From Chryseobacterium sp. SORGH_AS_0447 (lineage in GTDB: Bacteria > Bacteroidota > Bacteroidia > Flavobacteriales > Weeksellaceae): a DNA stretch of 64,000 nt. The notes beneath the pieces are model-generated. The model saw only the letters and a list, made by a program, of their open reading frames with translations, did not search any database and was not told where the DNA came from. Position 1 is the first letter of the stretch. Every line of letters begins with the position of its first letter. Positions 43,191-51,781 of the stretch are shown here, piece after piece. The position numbers and the translations under genes are program-made. Where the stretch lies: assembly GCF_030818695.1 (NCBI RefSeq), contig NZ_JAUTAR010000001.1, positions 620,001 to 684,000 on the forward strand, written 5' to 3'.

Positions 43191-44186
43191 ATGATGAAAT
43201 TACGGTTTGAAATAAAACAGCTCCGGCTAAAGGAGACATTTTCTATTGCTTATGGAAATTACGATAGGAGAGAGGCCCTGCTAGTAAAATTACAACATAA
43301 CGACTGTTCCGGCTACGGTGAATGTGTAGCCATCGATTACTATAAAATAGATCTGCCGAAATTTATTTTATCCTTAAAGGAAATTCAGCAGCGGATCGAA
43401 AGCCAGGATATCGTTCCCCCAAAGGCATTTTTTAGTTTTCTGCTGGGCCTGTCTCTTCATCAGTTCTTACTTTCTGCACTGGATTGCGCTTACTGGGACC
43501 TTTTCGGAAAGCTCGAAAATAAAAGTTTTATCGAACTGAATAACCTGCCTTCAAAAGATTTGGCAGAAAGCTCCATTACGGTTTCCGTAGGGGAAATTGA
43601 GCATCAGATCGAAAAGATTAGAAACAGCAGCTGGAACAGGTTCAAAGTAAAATGCAAAGGACTGAACAAACGGCATGTTGAGAAGCTCTTGCAACTTGAT
43701 CTGCCTATCGCTTTGGATTCCAACGCCAGTTTTACCGATGAAGATTGTATATGGCTGCAGGAAAATGTGGACGTCCAAAAATTTTCCTACCTCGAGCAAC
43801 CCAGGCCGGTGGGTCATTTTCAGGTTTTATCTAAAGAAGGTTTTGCCAACTGGATGGCAGATGAAGATTGCCAGAACATCAGTTCGCTGGAACAGCTGAC
43901 TCCCTTCTACAAAAGCATTAATATCAAACTTATGAAATGTGGCGGCTTGACTCCTGCTTTAGAAATGGTATCAAAAGCCCGGGCGTTAAACTATAAAATT
44001 ATGATCGGCTGTATGACAGAATCGACCGTCGGAATTTCCGCAGGCTGTGTTTTGGCCGGGTTGGCCGACTACGCCGATCTGGATGGCGCGAATCTTATTG
44101 CCAACGACTATGCTTCCGGCAGTTTTGTAGACCATGGTAAGATCATCCTGTCTCCAAAACCGGGGCTGGGAATTGAAATGTTGTAA
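43191..44186 (+). CDS. Dipeptide epimerase, enolase superfamily
   Basis: A 331-aa member of the muconate-lactonizing/L-Ala-D/L-Glu epimerase subgroup, which epimerises dipeptides, often from murein recycling. The catalytic lysines are K152/K154 (FKVKCKG) and K246 (INIKLMKCGG). The metal ligands are D176 (LDSNASF), E202 (YLEQPRP) and an acidic cluster at D224/E225/D226 (MADEDCQ). A second ATG follows at 43194. It is separate from the PrfH cluster by a terminator. Confidence 0.9.
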   Translation: MMKLRFEIKQLRLKETFSIAYGNYDRREALLVKLQHNDCSGYGECVAIDYYKIDLPKFILSLKEIQQRIESQDIVPPKAFFSFLLGLSLHQFLLSALDCAYWDLFGKLENKSFIELNNLPSKDLAESSITVSVGEIEHQIEKIRNSSWNRFKVKCKGLNKRHVEKLLQLDLPIALDSNASFTDEDCIWLQENVDVQKFSYLEQPRPVGHFQVLSKEGFANWMADEDCQNISSLEQLTPFYKSINIKLMKCGGLTPALEMVSKARALNYKIMIGCMTESTVGISAGCVLAGLADYADLDGANLIANDYASGSFVDHGKIILSPKPGLGIEML

Positions 44187-44220
44187 AGTGAATGGTCAAT
44201 TTGCTGTGCGCGTGAATTTT
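44187..44220 (+). repeat. Dispersed AGTGAATGGT repeat, copy 1
   Basis: AGTGAATGGT, AATTTGC, then GTGAATTTT; the same modules occur at 44976-45027 and, inverted, at 60215-60249. Confidence 0.55.
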
Positions 44221-44246
44221 TTCCTGATCAGTTAAACAGAAATAAA

Positions 44247-44282
44247 TAAAAAATAGGCTTTTGAGAAAGCCTATTTTTTATT
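44247..44282. terminator. Bidirectional terminator between the epimerase and cytochrome genes
   Basis: Perfect 10-bp stem (44251-44260 with 44267-44276) flanked by an A-run on the left and a T-run on the right. Its right arm contains the stop codon of the minus-strand cytochrome gene. Confidence 0.88.
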
Positions 44283-44561
44283 TACGGAGATCAGATAATC
44301 ATAAACCATCTGATGTTGTTCATCGGTTAATTTGGCTTTCGGAGCCATTCTGCTCAGCGTATTGATCCATCCCTGGTCATCATGCTTTGCAGGATCAGGT
44401 AGCTTGTGGCATCGGTTACACGAATTTTCAAAAATACTTTTACCCTGAGCCAGCTGTTCGGATGAGGTGTATTTCGGCCCGGTTACGGCCACGCTTTTTG
44501 GTCCACACGATATCATCATCGTTGCGGAAGCGGCGATCATTCCCAACATCAGTTTTTTCAT
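44271..44561 (-). CDS. Mono-haem cytochrome c lipoprotein (paralog 1)
   Basis: A 96-aa protein with a lipobox signal peptide (MKKLMLGMIAASATMMISCG, C19) and one c-type haem site CNRCHKLPDP; a later methionine (RMAPKAKL or the terminal helix) may be the axial ligand. The mature domain is tiny, like class I cytochromes used as periplasmic electron carriers. It is 22 nt downstream of a paralog with the same length and layout, evidently from tandem duplication. Confidence 0.9.
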   Translation of the reverse strand: MKKLMLGMIAASATMMISCGPKSVAVTGPKYTSSEQLAQGKSIFENSCNRCHKLPDPAKHDDQGWINTLSRMAPKAKLTDEQHQMVYDYLISVNKK

Positions 44562-44583
44562 AATAATATTTTTTTATAGTGAA

Positions 44584-44874
44584 TTATTTTTTCACAGACA
44601 CGATATAATCGTATACCCACTGGTGCTGCTCATCGGTCAGTTTTGCCTTTGGAGCCATCCAGTTCATAATTCCTACCCATTGTACCGGTGTATGAGCGGT
44701 CGGATCCGGCAGTTTGTGGCATCTTCCGCACGAGTTTTCGAAGATGCTTTTTCCCTGCGCGATTTGCGCTGCCGTAGATTTGGAAGCTACCGGAGTGGTT
44801 GCCGTAGAAGCCTTCGGTGTACAGGATGCCAGTAAAATAGCAGTGAACGAAGCTACAGCAATGATTTTTTTCAT
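44584..44874 (-). CDS. Mono-haem cytochrome c lipoprotein (paralog 2)
   Basis: A 96-aa lipoprotein (MKKIIAVASFTAILLASCTP, C18) with haem motif CGRCHKLPDP. It is about two-thirds identical to the following gene (SIFENSCxRCHKLPDP, APKAKLTDEQHQxVYDYxxS). It is first of the two-gene unit. An electron-carrier role at the outer face of a membrane is likely; the partner enzyme is not visible here. Confidence 0.9.
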   Translation of the reverse strand: MKKIIAVASFTAILLASCTPKASTATTPVASKSTAAQIAQGKSIFENSCGRCHKLPDPTAHTPVQWVGIMNWMAPKAKLTDEQHQWVYDYIVSVKK

Positions 44875-44975
44875 GTCTAAACAATTTTTGATTGAAACAA
44901 ATGTAGCAAATTCCCTCTGCCATTGATAAACAGCTGCTTAATTTAGAAGAAATACAAATTAGAAAGGACAGGAGG

Positions 44976-45027
44976 GGTAAATGGTGAATTTTGCTTTGCA
45001 AATCAGTTTTGTTTCGCAAGTGAATTT
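44976..45027 (+). repeat. Dispersed AGTGAATGGT repeat, copy 2 (expanded)
   Basis: Within the 317-nt non-coding stretch 44875-45191. ATGGTGAATTTTGCTT (44981-44996) is shared with the inverted copy at 60233-60248, and GCAAGTGAATTT ends it at 45027. An extra 20 nt separates the two modules compared with the other copies. Confidence 0.55.
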
Positions 45028-45155
45028 AAGACCGCAGAAATTGACCATCGACTCGAAGAAATTCACAATTGACGTTCCGGTTCTTGTGAATTGCCGTTGA
45101 TGGGATAATTTCCATACATTGAAAACAAAAATTCGAAGACAAGATCAATGGACTC

Positions 45156-45186
45156 TTGACGGTTCAAGCTTTAATCCTTATTTTTG
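45156..45186 (+). promoter_or_regulatory. Promoter of meaB, apparently without leader
   Basis: TTG (45156-45158), 20 nt, TATTTTTG (45179-45186). The ATG follows after only 5 nt, at the expected transcription start. Confidence 0.65.
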
Positions 45187-45191
45187 AATCA

Positions 45192-46175
45192 ATGAAATTT
45201 TCTACAGAAGAGCTGATAAACGGAATACAGTCGGGAAACAAACGCCTGATCGGGAAAGCCATTACCTTAGTGGAAAGTAAAAAAGCCGAGCACCGGCAGC
45301 AGGCGGAAGAACTGCTGAAACAGCTGATGCCCTACACCGGAAATTCCGTGAGGGTAGGAGTGACGGGGGTTCCGGGAGCCGGAAAATCTACCTTCATCGA
45401 AAATTTCGGGAGATTGGCGATTGCCAACGGAAAAAAAGTAGCCGTCCTGGCGATCGATCCAAGCTCGGCCATCAACAAAGGCAGCATTTTGGGCGATAAA
45501 ACAAGGATGGAAGAACTGGCGAAAGAAGAAAATGCCTTTATCCGCCCTTCTCCAAGCTCCGGATTTCTGGGAGGAGTAGCCAATACCACTTTTGAGACCA
45601 TGATGATCTGTGAAGCGGCAGGCTACGATTATATTTTAATTGAAACCGTAGGCGTAGGACAGTCGGAAGTACTGGTCGCCGACATTACCGATGTTTTCTT
45701 ATTTTTGAAAATCATCGGCGGCGGCGATGAGCTTCAGGGGATCAAGCGCGGAATCATGGAGATGGTAGATCTTATTTTCATCAATAAAGTAGAGCAGGAC
45801 AATCTGCAGAAAGCCAAAAATACAAGGCTGGAGCTTAAACGGGCTTTAGACTTTATTCCGCCCAAAGAAAAAGGCTGGAAAGTTCCCGTTTTGCTCGGTT
45901 CGGCTTTACGGAACGAAGGGTTACCGGATATTTTTGAAAAAATTAATGACTTCATCAGCCTGAAGAAGAAAACCGGCCGATTTGAAGAAGTCCGCATTCA
46001 GCAGGCTGAAAAAAGGTTCGAGTATTGGGTTCAGGAATATATCCTGTCGATGATGAAGAAAAATAATTCGGTAGAAGAAGCCTATATTCAGCACAAAAAA
46101 AATGCTTCGGCAATGGTTTCCAATCCCAGTACCGAAGCAAAGTTATTCGTAGAAAAATTCTTATCCAAAGAATGA
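45192..46175 (+). CDS. meaB: Methylmalonyl-CoA mutase chaperone GTPase MeaB
   Basis: A G3E-family GTPase, 327 aa, that protects and loads cobalamin into methylmalonyl-CoA mutase. The P-loop GVPGAGKSTF (around residue 60), the switch region ETVGVGQSE and the NKVEQDN base-recognition motif are visible. The mutase is at 35188 on the same strand. The frame opens at 45156, but that TTG is part of the promoter; ATG 45192 is preferred. Its stop abuts the stop of the convergent gene at 46176 with no space for a terminator. Confidence 0.94.
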   Translation: MKFSTEELINGIQSGNKRLIGKAITLVESKKAEHRQQAEELLKQLMPYTGNSVRVGVTGVPGAGKSTFIENFGRLAIANGKKVAVLAIDPSSAINKGSILGDKTRMEELAKEENAFIRPSPSSGFLGGVANTTFETMMICEAAGYDYILIETVGVGQSEVLVADITDVFLFLKIIGGGDELQGIKRGIMEMVDLIFINKVEQDNLQKAKNTRLELKRALDFIPPKEKGWKVPVLLGSALRNEGLPDIFEKINDFISLKKKTGRFEEVRIQQAEKRFEYWVQEYILSMMKKNNSVEEAYIQHKKNASAMVSNPSTEAKLFVEKFLSKE

Positions 46176-46733
46176 TTATTCAGCAGAGGGCTTTTCTTTA
46201 GGTTCTTCATTTTTGGTGATGTACCCGTCATAAGAAATCGGCTGACGGTCGTTGCTTCTGATCGAAGTAAAAGCTTTTCCGTTTTTGAAAACTTCAATGG
46301 TGATTTCATCTACGGTACTTTGGTCATTAACCTTAATTTTCACAATGGTTTTACCCTTTTTGCCTGCCGATTGGCTTACATTAAAATCTTTTGTTGTAAA
46401 CCGGTAACCGGACTGGCTTGTATTGCCGTATGAAGGATTGAATACCCGGCCGAAATAAGGCAGGGCCACATCCAGTTTACCTTTTCTTACATCAATGGAA
46501 TAGTTGCCTCCCGAAAGATCCAGAATTCTTGTAGACGTTGTGTTGGGAAGTGAATTCATTACATTGATGACATCATAATTCGTAGGCGTTGCCCGTTGGG
46601 CATGAAATGAGAAGTCCCCGGAATTAACGAGCGCAGTAACTGCCTGGGCATCTCCTGTTCCTGTCTGTGACGAGCAGCTTTGGAAAGATAGCAGAAAACC
46701 TAAGATGAATATAATTGAAATATACTTTTTCAT
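46176..46733 (-). CDS. DUF4251-type lipoprotein
   Basis: A 185-aa lipoprotein (MKKYISIIFILGFLLSFQSC, C20). The mature part is a beta-rich domain (YDVINVMNSLPNTTSTRILD, VALPYFGRVFNPSYG, YRFTTKDFNV, DEITIEVFKNGKAFTSIRSN) that matches the DUF4251 pattern common in Bacteroidota. Function is unknown. It ends back to back with meaB. The Glu/Lys-rich C-terminal end (EEPKEKPSAE) is probably disordered. Confidence 0.82.
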   Translation of the reverse strand: MKKYISIIFILGFLLSFQSCSSQTGTGDAQAVTALVNSGDFSFHAQRATPTNYDVINVMNSLPNTTSTRILDLSGGNYSIDVRKGKLDVALPYFGRVFNPSYGNTSQSGYRFTTKDFNVSQSAGKKGKTIVKIKVNDQSTVDEITIEVFKNGKAFTSIRSNDRQPISYDGYITKNEEPKEKPSAE

Positions 46734-46845
46734 GTTTTTATAATAATTAATTAGTATCTCTAAACAAGCAAAATGTATGCAAATATACCGATAGAAAATT
46801 ATTTTGGAATAAAAATTGTAAAGGTTGAACTAATACACTCGAAAT

Positions 46846-47652
46846 ATGAAAATAAAACACATTTTTGGAATAGGAGCAATGGCTCTTTCAGTGGCAGCCT
46901 GTACTACAAACCCGATTACGGGAAGATCCTCATTACAGCTGGCCAACAATTCAGAGATTGCAACAATGGCAGCCCAGGAATACAGAACTACCTTAGGAAA
47001 ATCTAAAGTGGTTACAGGAACGGCAGACGCAAGAAGAGTGACGAGCGTTGGATCAAGAATTAAATCTGCTGCCGAAAGATACTATCAGCAAATCGGACGT
47101 TCCGGAGACCTTGCCAATTACAACTGGGAATTTAATCTTATCCAGAGCAACGAACTCAACGCATGGTGTATGCCTGGCGGTAAAGTAGCGGTATATACCG
47201 GTATTCTGCCGATTACAAAAAATGAAAGCGGATTGGCTGTAGTAATGGGACACGAGGTTTCGCATGCTTTAGCAGGACATGGAAATGAAAGAATTTCTCA
47301 AGCCATGGTTGCACAATATGGAGGACAGATCCTTGGAGGGTCTATTTCCAATGCACAATGGGCAAGTGTTTTCCAGCAGGTTTATCCTATCGGTTCTCAG
47401 GTAGCTTTACTGAAATATGGCAGAAACCAGGAATCTGAAGCAGATGAAATGGGATTGTACCTGATGTCGATGGCTGGATATGATCCGAGAGAAGCGATCC
47501 CATTCTGGAGCAGAATGGAAGCGGCATCCAAAGGGGCCAGACAACCGGAATTCCTTTCAACGCACCCGAATCCGCAAACCAGAATTGCAGATATCAACAA
47601 AGATTTGCCAAAAGCACTTGAATACTACAGAGCTGCAGGAGGAAAAATATAA
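46846..47652 (+). CDS. M48-family metalloprotease lipoprotein
   Basis: A 268-aa lipoprotein peptidase (MKIKHIFGIGAMALSVAACT, C19) of the LoiP/BepA/OMA1-like M48 group. The zinc site is HEVSH (residues 136-140), followed by the third ligand glutamate in NQESEADEMGLYLM. WCMPGGKVAVYTGI and LSTHPNPQTRI are typical family motifs. It probably performs envelope protein quality control facing the periplasm. It precedes a small membrane protein and is closed by its own terminator. Confidence 0.94.
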   Translation: MKIKHIFGIGAMALSVAACTTNPITGRSSLQLANNSEIATMAAQEYRTTLGKSKVVTGTADARRVTSVGSRIKSAAERYYQQIGRSGDLANYNWEFNLIQSNELNAWCMPGGKVAVYTGILPITKNESGLAVVMGHEVSHALAGHGNERISQAMVAQYGGQILGGSISNAQWASVFQQVYPIGSQVALLKYGRNQESEADEMGLYLMSMAGYDPREAIPFWSRMEAASKGARQPEFLSTHPNPQTRIADINKDLPKALEYYRAAGGKI

Positions 47653-47678
47653 CATTAAATTTAATTCAGAATAAAAAT

Positions 47679-47720
47679 AAAAGCCTTATTGAATTTTATT
47701 AAATTTGATAAGGCTTTTTA
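47679..47720 (+). terminator. Terminator of the M48 protease gene
   Basis: 11-bp stem (47679-47689 with 47708-47718) with long AT-rich loop and T-run. Confidence 0.85.
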
Positions 47721-47734
47721 ATACCAAACACACT

Positions 47735-48061
47735 ATGAAAAATTTAACCATTATCGGGCTTGTGCTTCTTGCCGTTTCTATTCTGCTGTTTTACCTTACA
47801 GCCAACAATTTTACCATTAACGATTTGGGAATGCCTCATATTATGGGTATCCTGGGAGGAATTGGGATCGGTCTTATCATCGGAGGAATGGTAGGCTATG
47901 TAAGCAAAGGCAGTGCTATAAAGGAAGAGCAGAAGAGAAAAGAATACCAGCAATTGCAGAGAGAAAAAGAAGAGCTGGAGAAGCAGGCCGCTGAAATCGC
48001 AAGACGTGAAGCCGAACTTCAGCAGCAAAGATCTTATAACAATCAAAATCCTCAAATCTAA
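47735..48061 (+). CDS. Small membrane protein with C-terminal coiled coil
   Basis: A 108-aa protein: two transmembrane segments (about residues 3-21 and 36-58, the second Gly-rich IMGILGGIGIGLIIGGMVGY) and a charged coiled coil (KEEQKRKEYQQLQREKEELE and on). The ATG at 47735 lies just after the terminator of the preceding gene; upstream in-frame codons are part of that terminator. Function unknown. Confidence 0.8.
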   Translation: MKNLTIIGLVLLAVSILLFYLTANNFTINDLGMPHIMGILGGIGIGLIIGGMVGYVSKGSAIKEEQKRKEYQQLQREKEELEKQAAEIARREAELQQQRSYNNQNPQI

Positions 48062-48078
48062 TGATCTGAGGATTTTTT
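48046..48078 (+). terminator. Terminator overlapping the end of the coiled-coil membrane protein gene
   Basis: Perfect 9-bp stem (48046-48054 with 48067-48075), T-run to 48078; the loop holds the stop codon. Confidence 0.85.
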
Positions 48079-48099
48079 ATTAGTCGTTATTTTCGTTAC

Positions 48100-48711
48100 T
48101 TAAAATTTATACCCAACACCTACCATAAAAAGGTTCGGTCTGTTGTCATAACGTATTTCTGTACCTGAAACCCTGTTGATAAAATTTCTGGAGTCTTTGC
48201 TGAAAGCTCCTTCATACTTTGCATTTACCAGGAATTGTTTAATTTCAAGCTGGGCTCCGAACTGGTAACCTACGGTAAAATTATTGCTTGCATTTTCCTG
48301 GAAGTCGTTGAAGGTATCTTCTTTTGCCAGATTATAACTTGCTACGGGCCCAATATATACGCCTAAAAGATCACCCAATACTTTATGCCCTACCAGAACA
48401 GGAAGGTCAATACGGCTGCTTTTAACATCAAAAGTTGTATTCTCTGTGGTGAATTCATTTTTGAAATTCGTGTAGTATAATTCCGGCATTAAGAAAAATG
48501 ATGCGGGAAGATTGGCTTTCAGGGACAACCCTACGTTGAATCCTACGTTATTCTTTCCTTCTCCCTGGATGGCCTGGTTTACCGTACCTTTAAAGTTTTG
48601 CCACGAAGGAGATCCTGTAGGGAAGATTAGGTTTACTTTACCTGCCAGGGAAACCTGGGCTGAAGCAAAGACTGAAAATCCTATTAATGCGATACTAATT
48701 GCCTTTTTCAT
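48100..48711 (-). CDS. Outer-membrane beta-barrel protein, third gene of the mla operon
   Basis: A 203-aa porin-like barrel (OMP_b-brl_2 type) with signal peptide (MKKAISIALIGFSVFASA), alternating amphipathic strands (FFLMPELYYTNFKNEF, LLGVYIGPVASYNLA, QFGAQLEIKQFLVNAKYEG) and a terminal VGVGYKF. It starts 17 nt inside the end of the ABC ATPase gene, so it belongs to the lipid-transport operon and may be its outer-membrane partner; this is inference. Confidence 0.82.
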   Translation of the reverse strand: MKKAISIALIGFSVFASAQVSLAGKVNLIFPTGSPSWQNFKGTVNQAIQGEGKNNVGFNVGLSLKANLPASFFLMPELYYTNFKNEFTTENTTFDVKSSRIDLPVLVGHKVLGDLLGVYIGPVASYNLAKEDTFNDFQENASNNFTVGYQFGAQLEIKQFLVNAKYEGAFSKDSRNFINRVSGTEIRYDNRPNLFMVGVGYKF

Positions 48712-49510
48712 TGTCGTCTATTTTTGTGATTGTATTATCAATAGTCTTATTATTCTCAAGCAGATATTCTCTAAGCTCTTTAAACAGTTCCGATGAATAA
48801 ACGAAATCAATCAGGTTTTTATTGCCTGCCGTAATCAGTACATCCTTATTTCCTTCCCATTCTTTAAGACCCAACCTTAGATAAACGATTTTTTCACCGA
48901 TCGTCATTACCGAATTCATATCGTGGGTATTAATAATGGTGGTGGTATTATATTCTTTGGTAATCTCAATCAGAAGATCATCAATAATGTTTGAAGTATA
49001 AGGATCCAGCCCGGAATTGGGCTCATCACAGAAAAGGTATTTCGGGTTATTTACAATGGCCCTAGCAATAGCTACCCTTTTCTGCATTCCCCCGGAAATT
49101 TCAGATGGAAATTTCCTGTTGGCTTTATCCAGGTGAACTCTTCCGATTACATCAAAAACCCTTTTCTTCTTTTCCCTGAAGGTAAGATTGGTAAACATAT
49201 CCAGCGGGAACATAATATTTTCTTCTACCGTCAGGGAATCGAACAATGCGCTGCCTTGGAATACCGTTCCGATTTCAGACCGGAGGTGCTGTTTCTCATC
49301 ACGGGTCATTACATTAATATCTTTTCCGTCGAATAAGATTTCCCCTGACGTCGGCTGATACACATTCAATAAGCTTTTCAGAAAAACGGTTTTTCCTGAT
49401 CCACTTTGCCCAATTATTAAATTTACTTTTCCTTTATCAAAACTTGTAGAAATTCCTTTCAGTACCTCCACACTATCAAAACTCTTTTTAAGATCTTTTA
49501 CCTCAATCAT
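48695..49510 (-). CDS. mlaF: ABC transporter ATPase, MlaF type
   Basis: A 271-aa ATPase: Walker A GQSGSGKT, signature SEISGGMQKRVAIA, Walker B YLFCDEPNSGLDP and switch His in INTHDMN. Together with the MlaE-type permease it forms the inner-membrane part of a retrograde or anterograde phospholipid transport system. The ATG overlaps the permease stop by one base (TGATG). The C-terminal 45 residues extend beyond the core ATPase and are acidic. The substrate-binding MCE protein (MlaD) is not adjacent. Confidence 0.92.
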   Translation of the reverse strand: MIEVKDLKKSFDSVEVLKGISTSFDKGKVNLIIGQSGSGKTVFLKSLLNVYQPTSGEILFDGKDINVMTRDEKQHLRSEIGTVFQGSALFDSLTVEENIMFPLDMFTNLTFREKKKRVFDVIGRVHLDKANRKFPSEISGGMQKRVAIARAIVNNPKYLFCDEPNSGLDPYTSNIIDDLLIEITKEYNTTTIINTHDMNSVMTIGEKIVYLRLGLKEWEGNKDVLITAGNKNLIDFVYSSELFKELREYLLENNKTIDNTITKIDDNEKGN

Positions 49511-50262
49511 CAGCTTAAAATTAATTGGGTTAATAACAACTCCGAAAGGATAATGAAAACCATCGTCCAAACTACTGCTTGTGTACTTGCTCTACCTACT
49601 TCCAGGGAACCTCCTTTTACATTATATCCGAAATAGGAAGGAACCGTGGCAATAACAAAAGCAAAAACGATTGTTTTGGTAAATGCATAATAAACGAAAA
49701 GATTTGGCATATACATCTGGATCCCAGTAATATAATCATTTGTCGTCCAGTTACCCGTTAAAATCCCTGCGATGTAACCGCCTCCGATACCAAATACAAT
49801 ACTGATGGCGATCAATAAAGGGTTGAAAATAACACAGGCAATAATTTTCGGGAAAATAAGGAAGTTGGGAGAATTTACTCCCATGATATCCAAAGCATCG
49901 ATCTGTTCCGAAACCCTCATCGTACCGATACTGGAAGCAATGTACGATCCTACTTTTCCTGCTAAGATAAGACTGATAATAGTAGGAGAGAATTCCAGTA
50001 CCAAAACGGCCTTCGTCGCATATCCTACAAATGAAGGCGGAATCGGAAATGATGATGCGTCGAAATTATTAAACATCTGGATGGCAACTACCGCTCCTAC
50101 GAATATAGATGTAAAGATCACCAACCCAAAAGAGTTGACGCCCAAATCATTGATTTCTCTCATGAACAGCTTCCAGAATACCCTCATTTTCTGAGGTTTC
50201 TGGATGGATTTGCCTAGAAGAAGGATATATTCTCCAATTGCTGTAAAAAACTTTTTTAACAT
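49510..50262 (-). CDS. mlaE: ABC transporter permease, MlaE type
   Basis: A 250-aa integral membrane protein with five to six hydrophobic segments and family motifs (FTSIFVGAVVAIQMFNNFDA, VLEFSPTIISLILAGKVGSY, GTMRVSEQIDALDIMGVNSP). It moves phospholipids with the MlaF ATPase that follows, translationally coupled. First gene of a permease-ATPase-barrel operon. Confidence 0.93.
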   Translation of the reverse strand: MLKKFFTAIGEYILLLGKSIQKPQKMRVFWKLFMREINDLGVNSFGLVIFTSIFVGAVVAIQMFNNFDASSFPIPPSFVGYATKAVLVLEFSPTIISLILAGKVGSYIASSIGTMRVSEQIDALDIMGVNSPNFLIFPKIIACVIFNPLLIAISIVFGIGGGYIAGILTGNWTTNDYITGIQMYMPNLFVYYAFTKTIVFAFVIATVPSYFGYNVKGGSLEVGRASTQAVVWTMVFIILSELLLTQLILS

Positions 50263-50369
50263 TCTGCTAAATTAGACTTTTTTTATTGAATTAAATTAAA
50301 GTTGAGGTTAAGACTCAGGCTTTACTTTTCTACTGAAATGTAGTATATCATAATGTAGACCAAACAAAA

Positions 50370-51740
50370 CTATTTTGCATTTTTATCGCCCGTTATCAAC
50401 AGTAAAATGGTTTTCATGATGATCACGAAGTCAAGCAGAAAGCTCCAGTTTCTTACGTAGAAAGCATCTGCCAAAACCCTTTTGTTCATTTCTACTTTTA
50501 CATTTCCTGCATCGCCGCGCAGCCCGTTTACTTGTGCCAGCCCGGTAATCCCGGGGCTTACCATGCTTCGTAAGCTGTAACGCCCGATTTTAGGTTTGTA
50601 ATAATCATCTACCGCCAGCATATGCGGTCTTGGTCCTACGACCGACATTTCGCCTTTGAGCACATTCAGAAACTGCGGCATTTCGTCAAGACTGGTCTTT
50701 CTTAAAACTTTTCCAAGCCGGGTAATCCTCGAGTCGTTTTCAGCGGTTGTTCTTGTAGATGATTCCTCATTTACCACCATTGTCCGGAACTTAATGCATC
50801 GGAATACCTCTTCATGGAACCCATATCTTTCCTGAATAAAAAATACCGGGCCCTTTGAGGATAATCTGATGAGAATAGCGATAATTGGGAACAGCCAGGA
50901 GCAGATTCCCACCAATACAATGACAGAAAATACAATATCAAATGCTCTTTTCAACAGAAAATTGGAATAATAATCCAGCGGATACTTTGCCTGGTTCAGA
51001 ACAGGCTGTGTCTGGATATAACCCATGTTGTATAAAAAGAAATTATTCTGTGCAATACTCGGAAGCAGAGAAATATTAACTTTATTGGCTTCAGCCAGTC
51101 TGAAAATTTCTTTTTCCTCCCGGTCATCATAGGTATTTTCTATCGGGATAAATAAGGTATGGATCCCATTGCTTTTCCAGAATTCCACCAGTTCATCAGG
51201 CTTTATTTCGGTTTTCGGATATTCAAAAATCTTGTATCCGTAGTCTTTTCTTTCTTTCAGAACATTCTTTAGAACCTCCGAAGAACTGTTTTCATTGAGG
51301 AACATGATATTCCGGTGATTGATTCCCAGGCTCCGGATATATTTGATCCCGAAAAAGATCAGCGATTTAGCCAGGAATATGAAGAAAAACAAGTAAAATG
51401 AAAGCCAGTAGATATCTGAATTGAAAAATACATTGTAACTGACTTTTCCAAGCAGTAAAAGCCCGAGAATAAACAGCAAAAAATGGACAAGAAGACGCTC
51501 CAGAAATAAAGTATAGGTTAAATTCCTCGGGATATTATAGATCTTTGTTCTGCCACTGAGCAGCATCCAGAACAAAAATAATAAGGCAAGGGAAAATAAA
51601 TTCTGGTACCAGGTTTCCTGATTGTACTTTAAATTCTGGTTCCTGCTCAGGAAAAAGAATATAAAAATAGATGCAATAACCAGAAGGTCAAGCAAAACGA
51701 TGATTAATTTAAGGTATCTGGAATATCGAATTCTCTGCAT
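50370..51740 (-). CDS. Polyprenyl-phosphate sugar phosphotransferase (exopolysaccharide initiation)
   Basis: A 456-aa membrane enzyme of the WcaJ/bacterial sugar transferase family that puts the first sugar-1-phosphate on undecaprenyl phosphate. It has an N-terminal region with four transmembrane segments, a CoA-binding-like middle and the C-terminal catalytic domain (KRAFDIVFSVIVL, ERYGFHEEVFRCIKFRTM, LRKTSLDEMPQFLNVLKGEM, SVVGPRPH, VSPGITGLAQVNGLRGD). No other polysaccharide genes are nearby, so its pathway is not shown by context. Confidence 0.94.
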   Translation of the reverse strand: MQRIRYSRYLKLIIVLLDLLVIASIFIFFFLSRNQNLKYNQETWYQNLFSLALLFLFWMLLSGRTKIYNIPRNLTYTLFLERLLVHFLLFILGLLLLGKVSYNVFFNSDIYWLSFYLFFFIFLAKSLIFFGIKYIRSLGINHRNIMFLNENSSSEVLKNVLKERKDYGYKIFEYPKTEIKPDELVEFWKSNGIHTLFIPIENTYDDREEKEIFRLAEANKVNISLLPSIAQNNFFLYNMGYIQTQPVLNQAKYPLDYYSNFLLKRAFDIVFSVIVLVGICSWLFPIIAILIRLSSKGPVFFIQERYGFHEEVFRCIKFRTMVVNEESSTRTTAENDSRITRLGKVLRKTSLDEMPQFLNVLKGEMSVVGPRPHMLAVDDYYKPKIGRYSLRSMVSPGITGLAQVNGLRGDAGNVKVEMNKRVLADAFYVRNWSFLLDFVIIMKTILLLITGDKNAK

Positions 51741-51781
51741 CTATCAGCATTTCGGATACAATAAGGCTAATTTACATATTT

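Noticed and set aside
48512..48796. 94-codon plus-strand frame
   Set aside because: Antisense of the barrel and MlaF genes; no family character.
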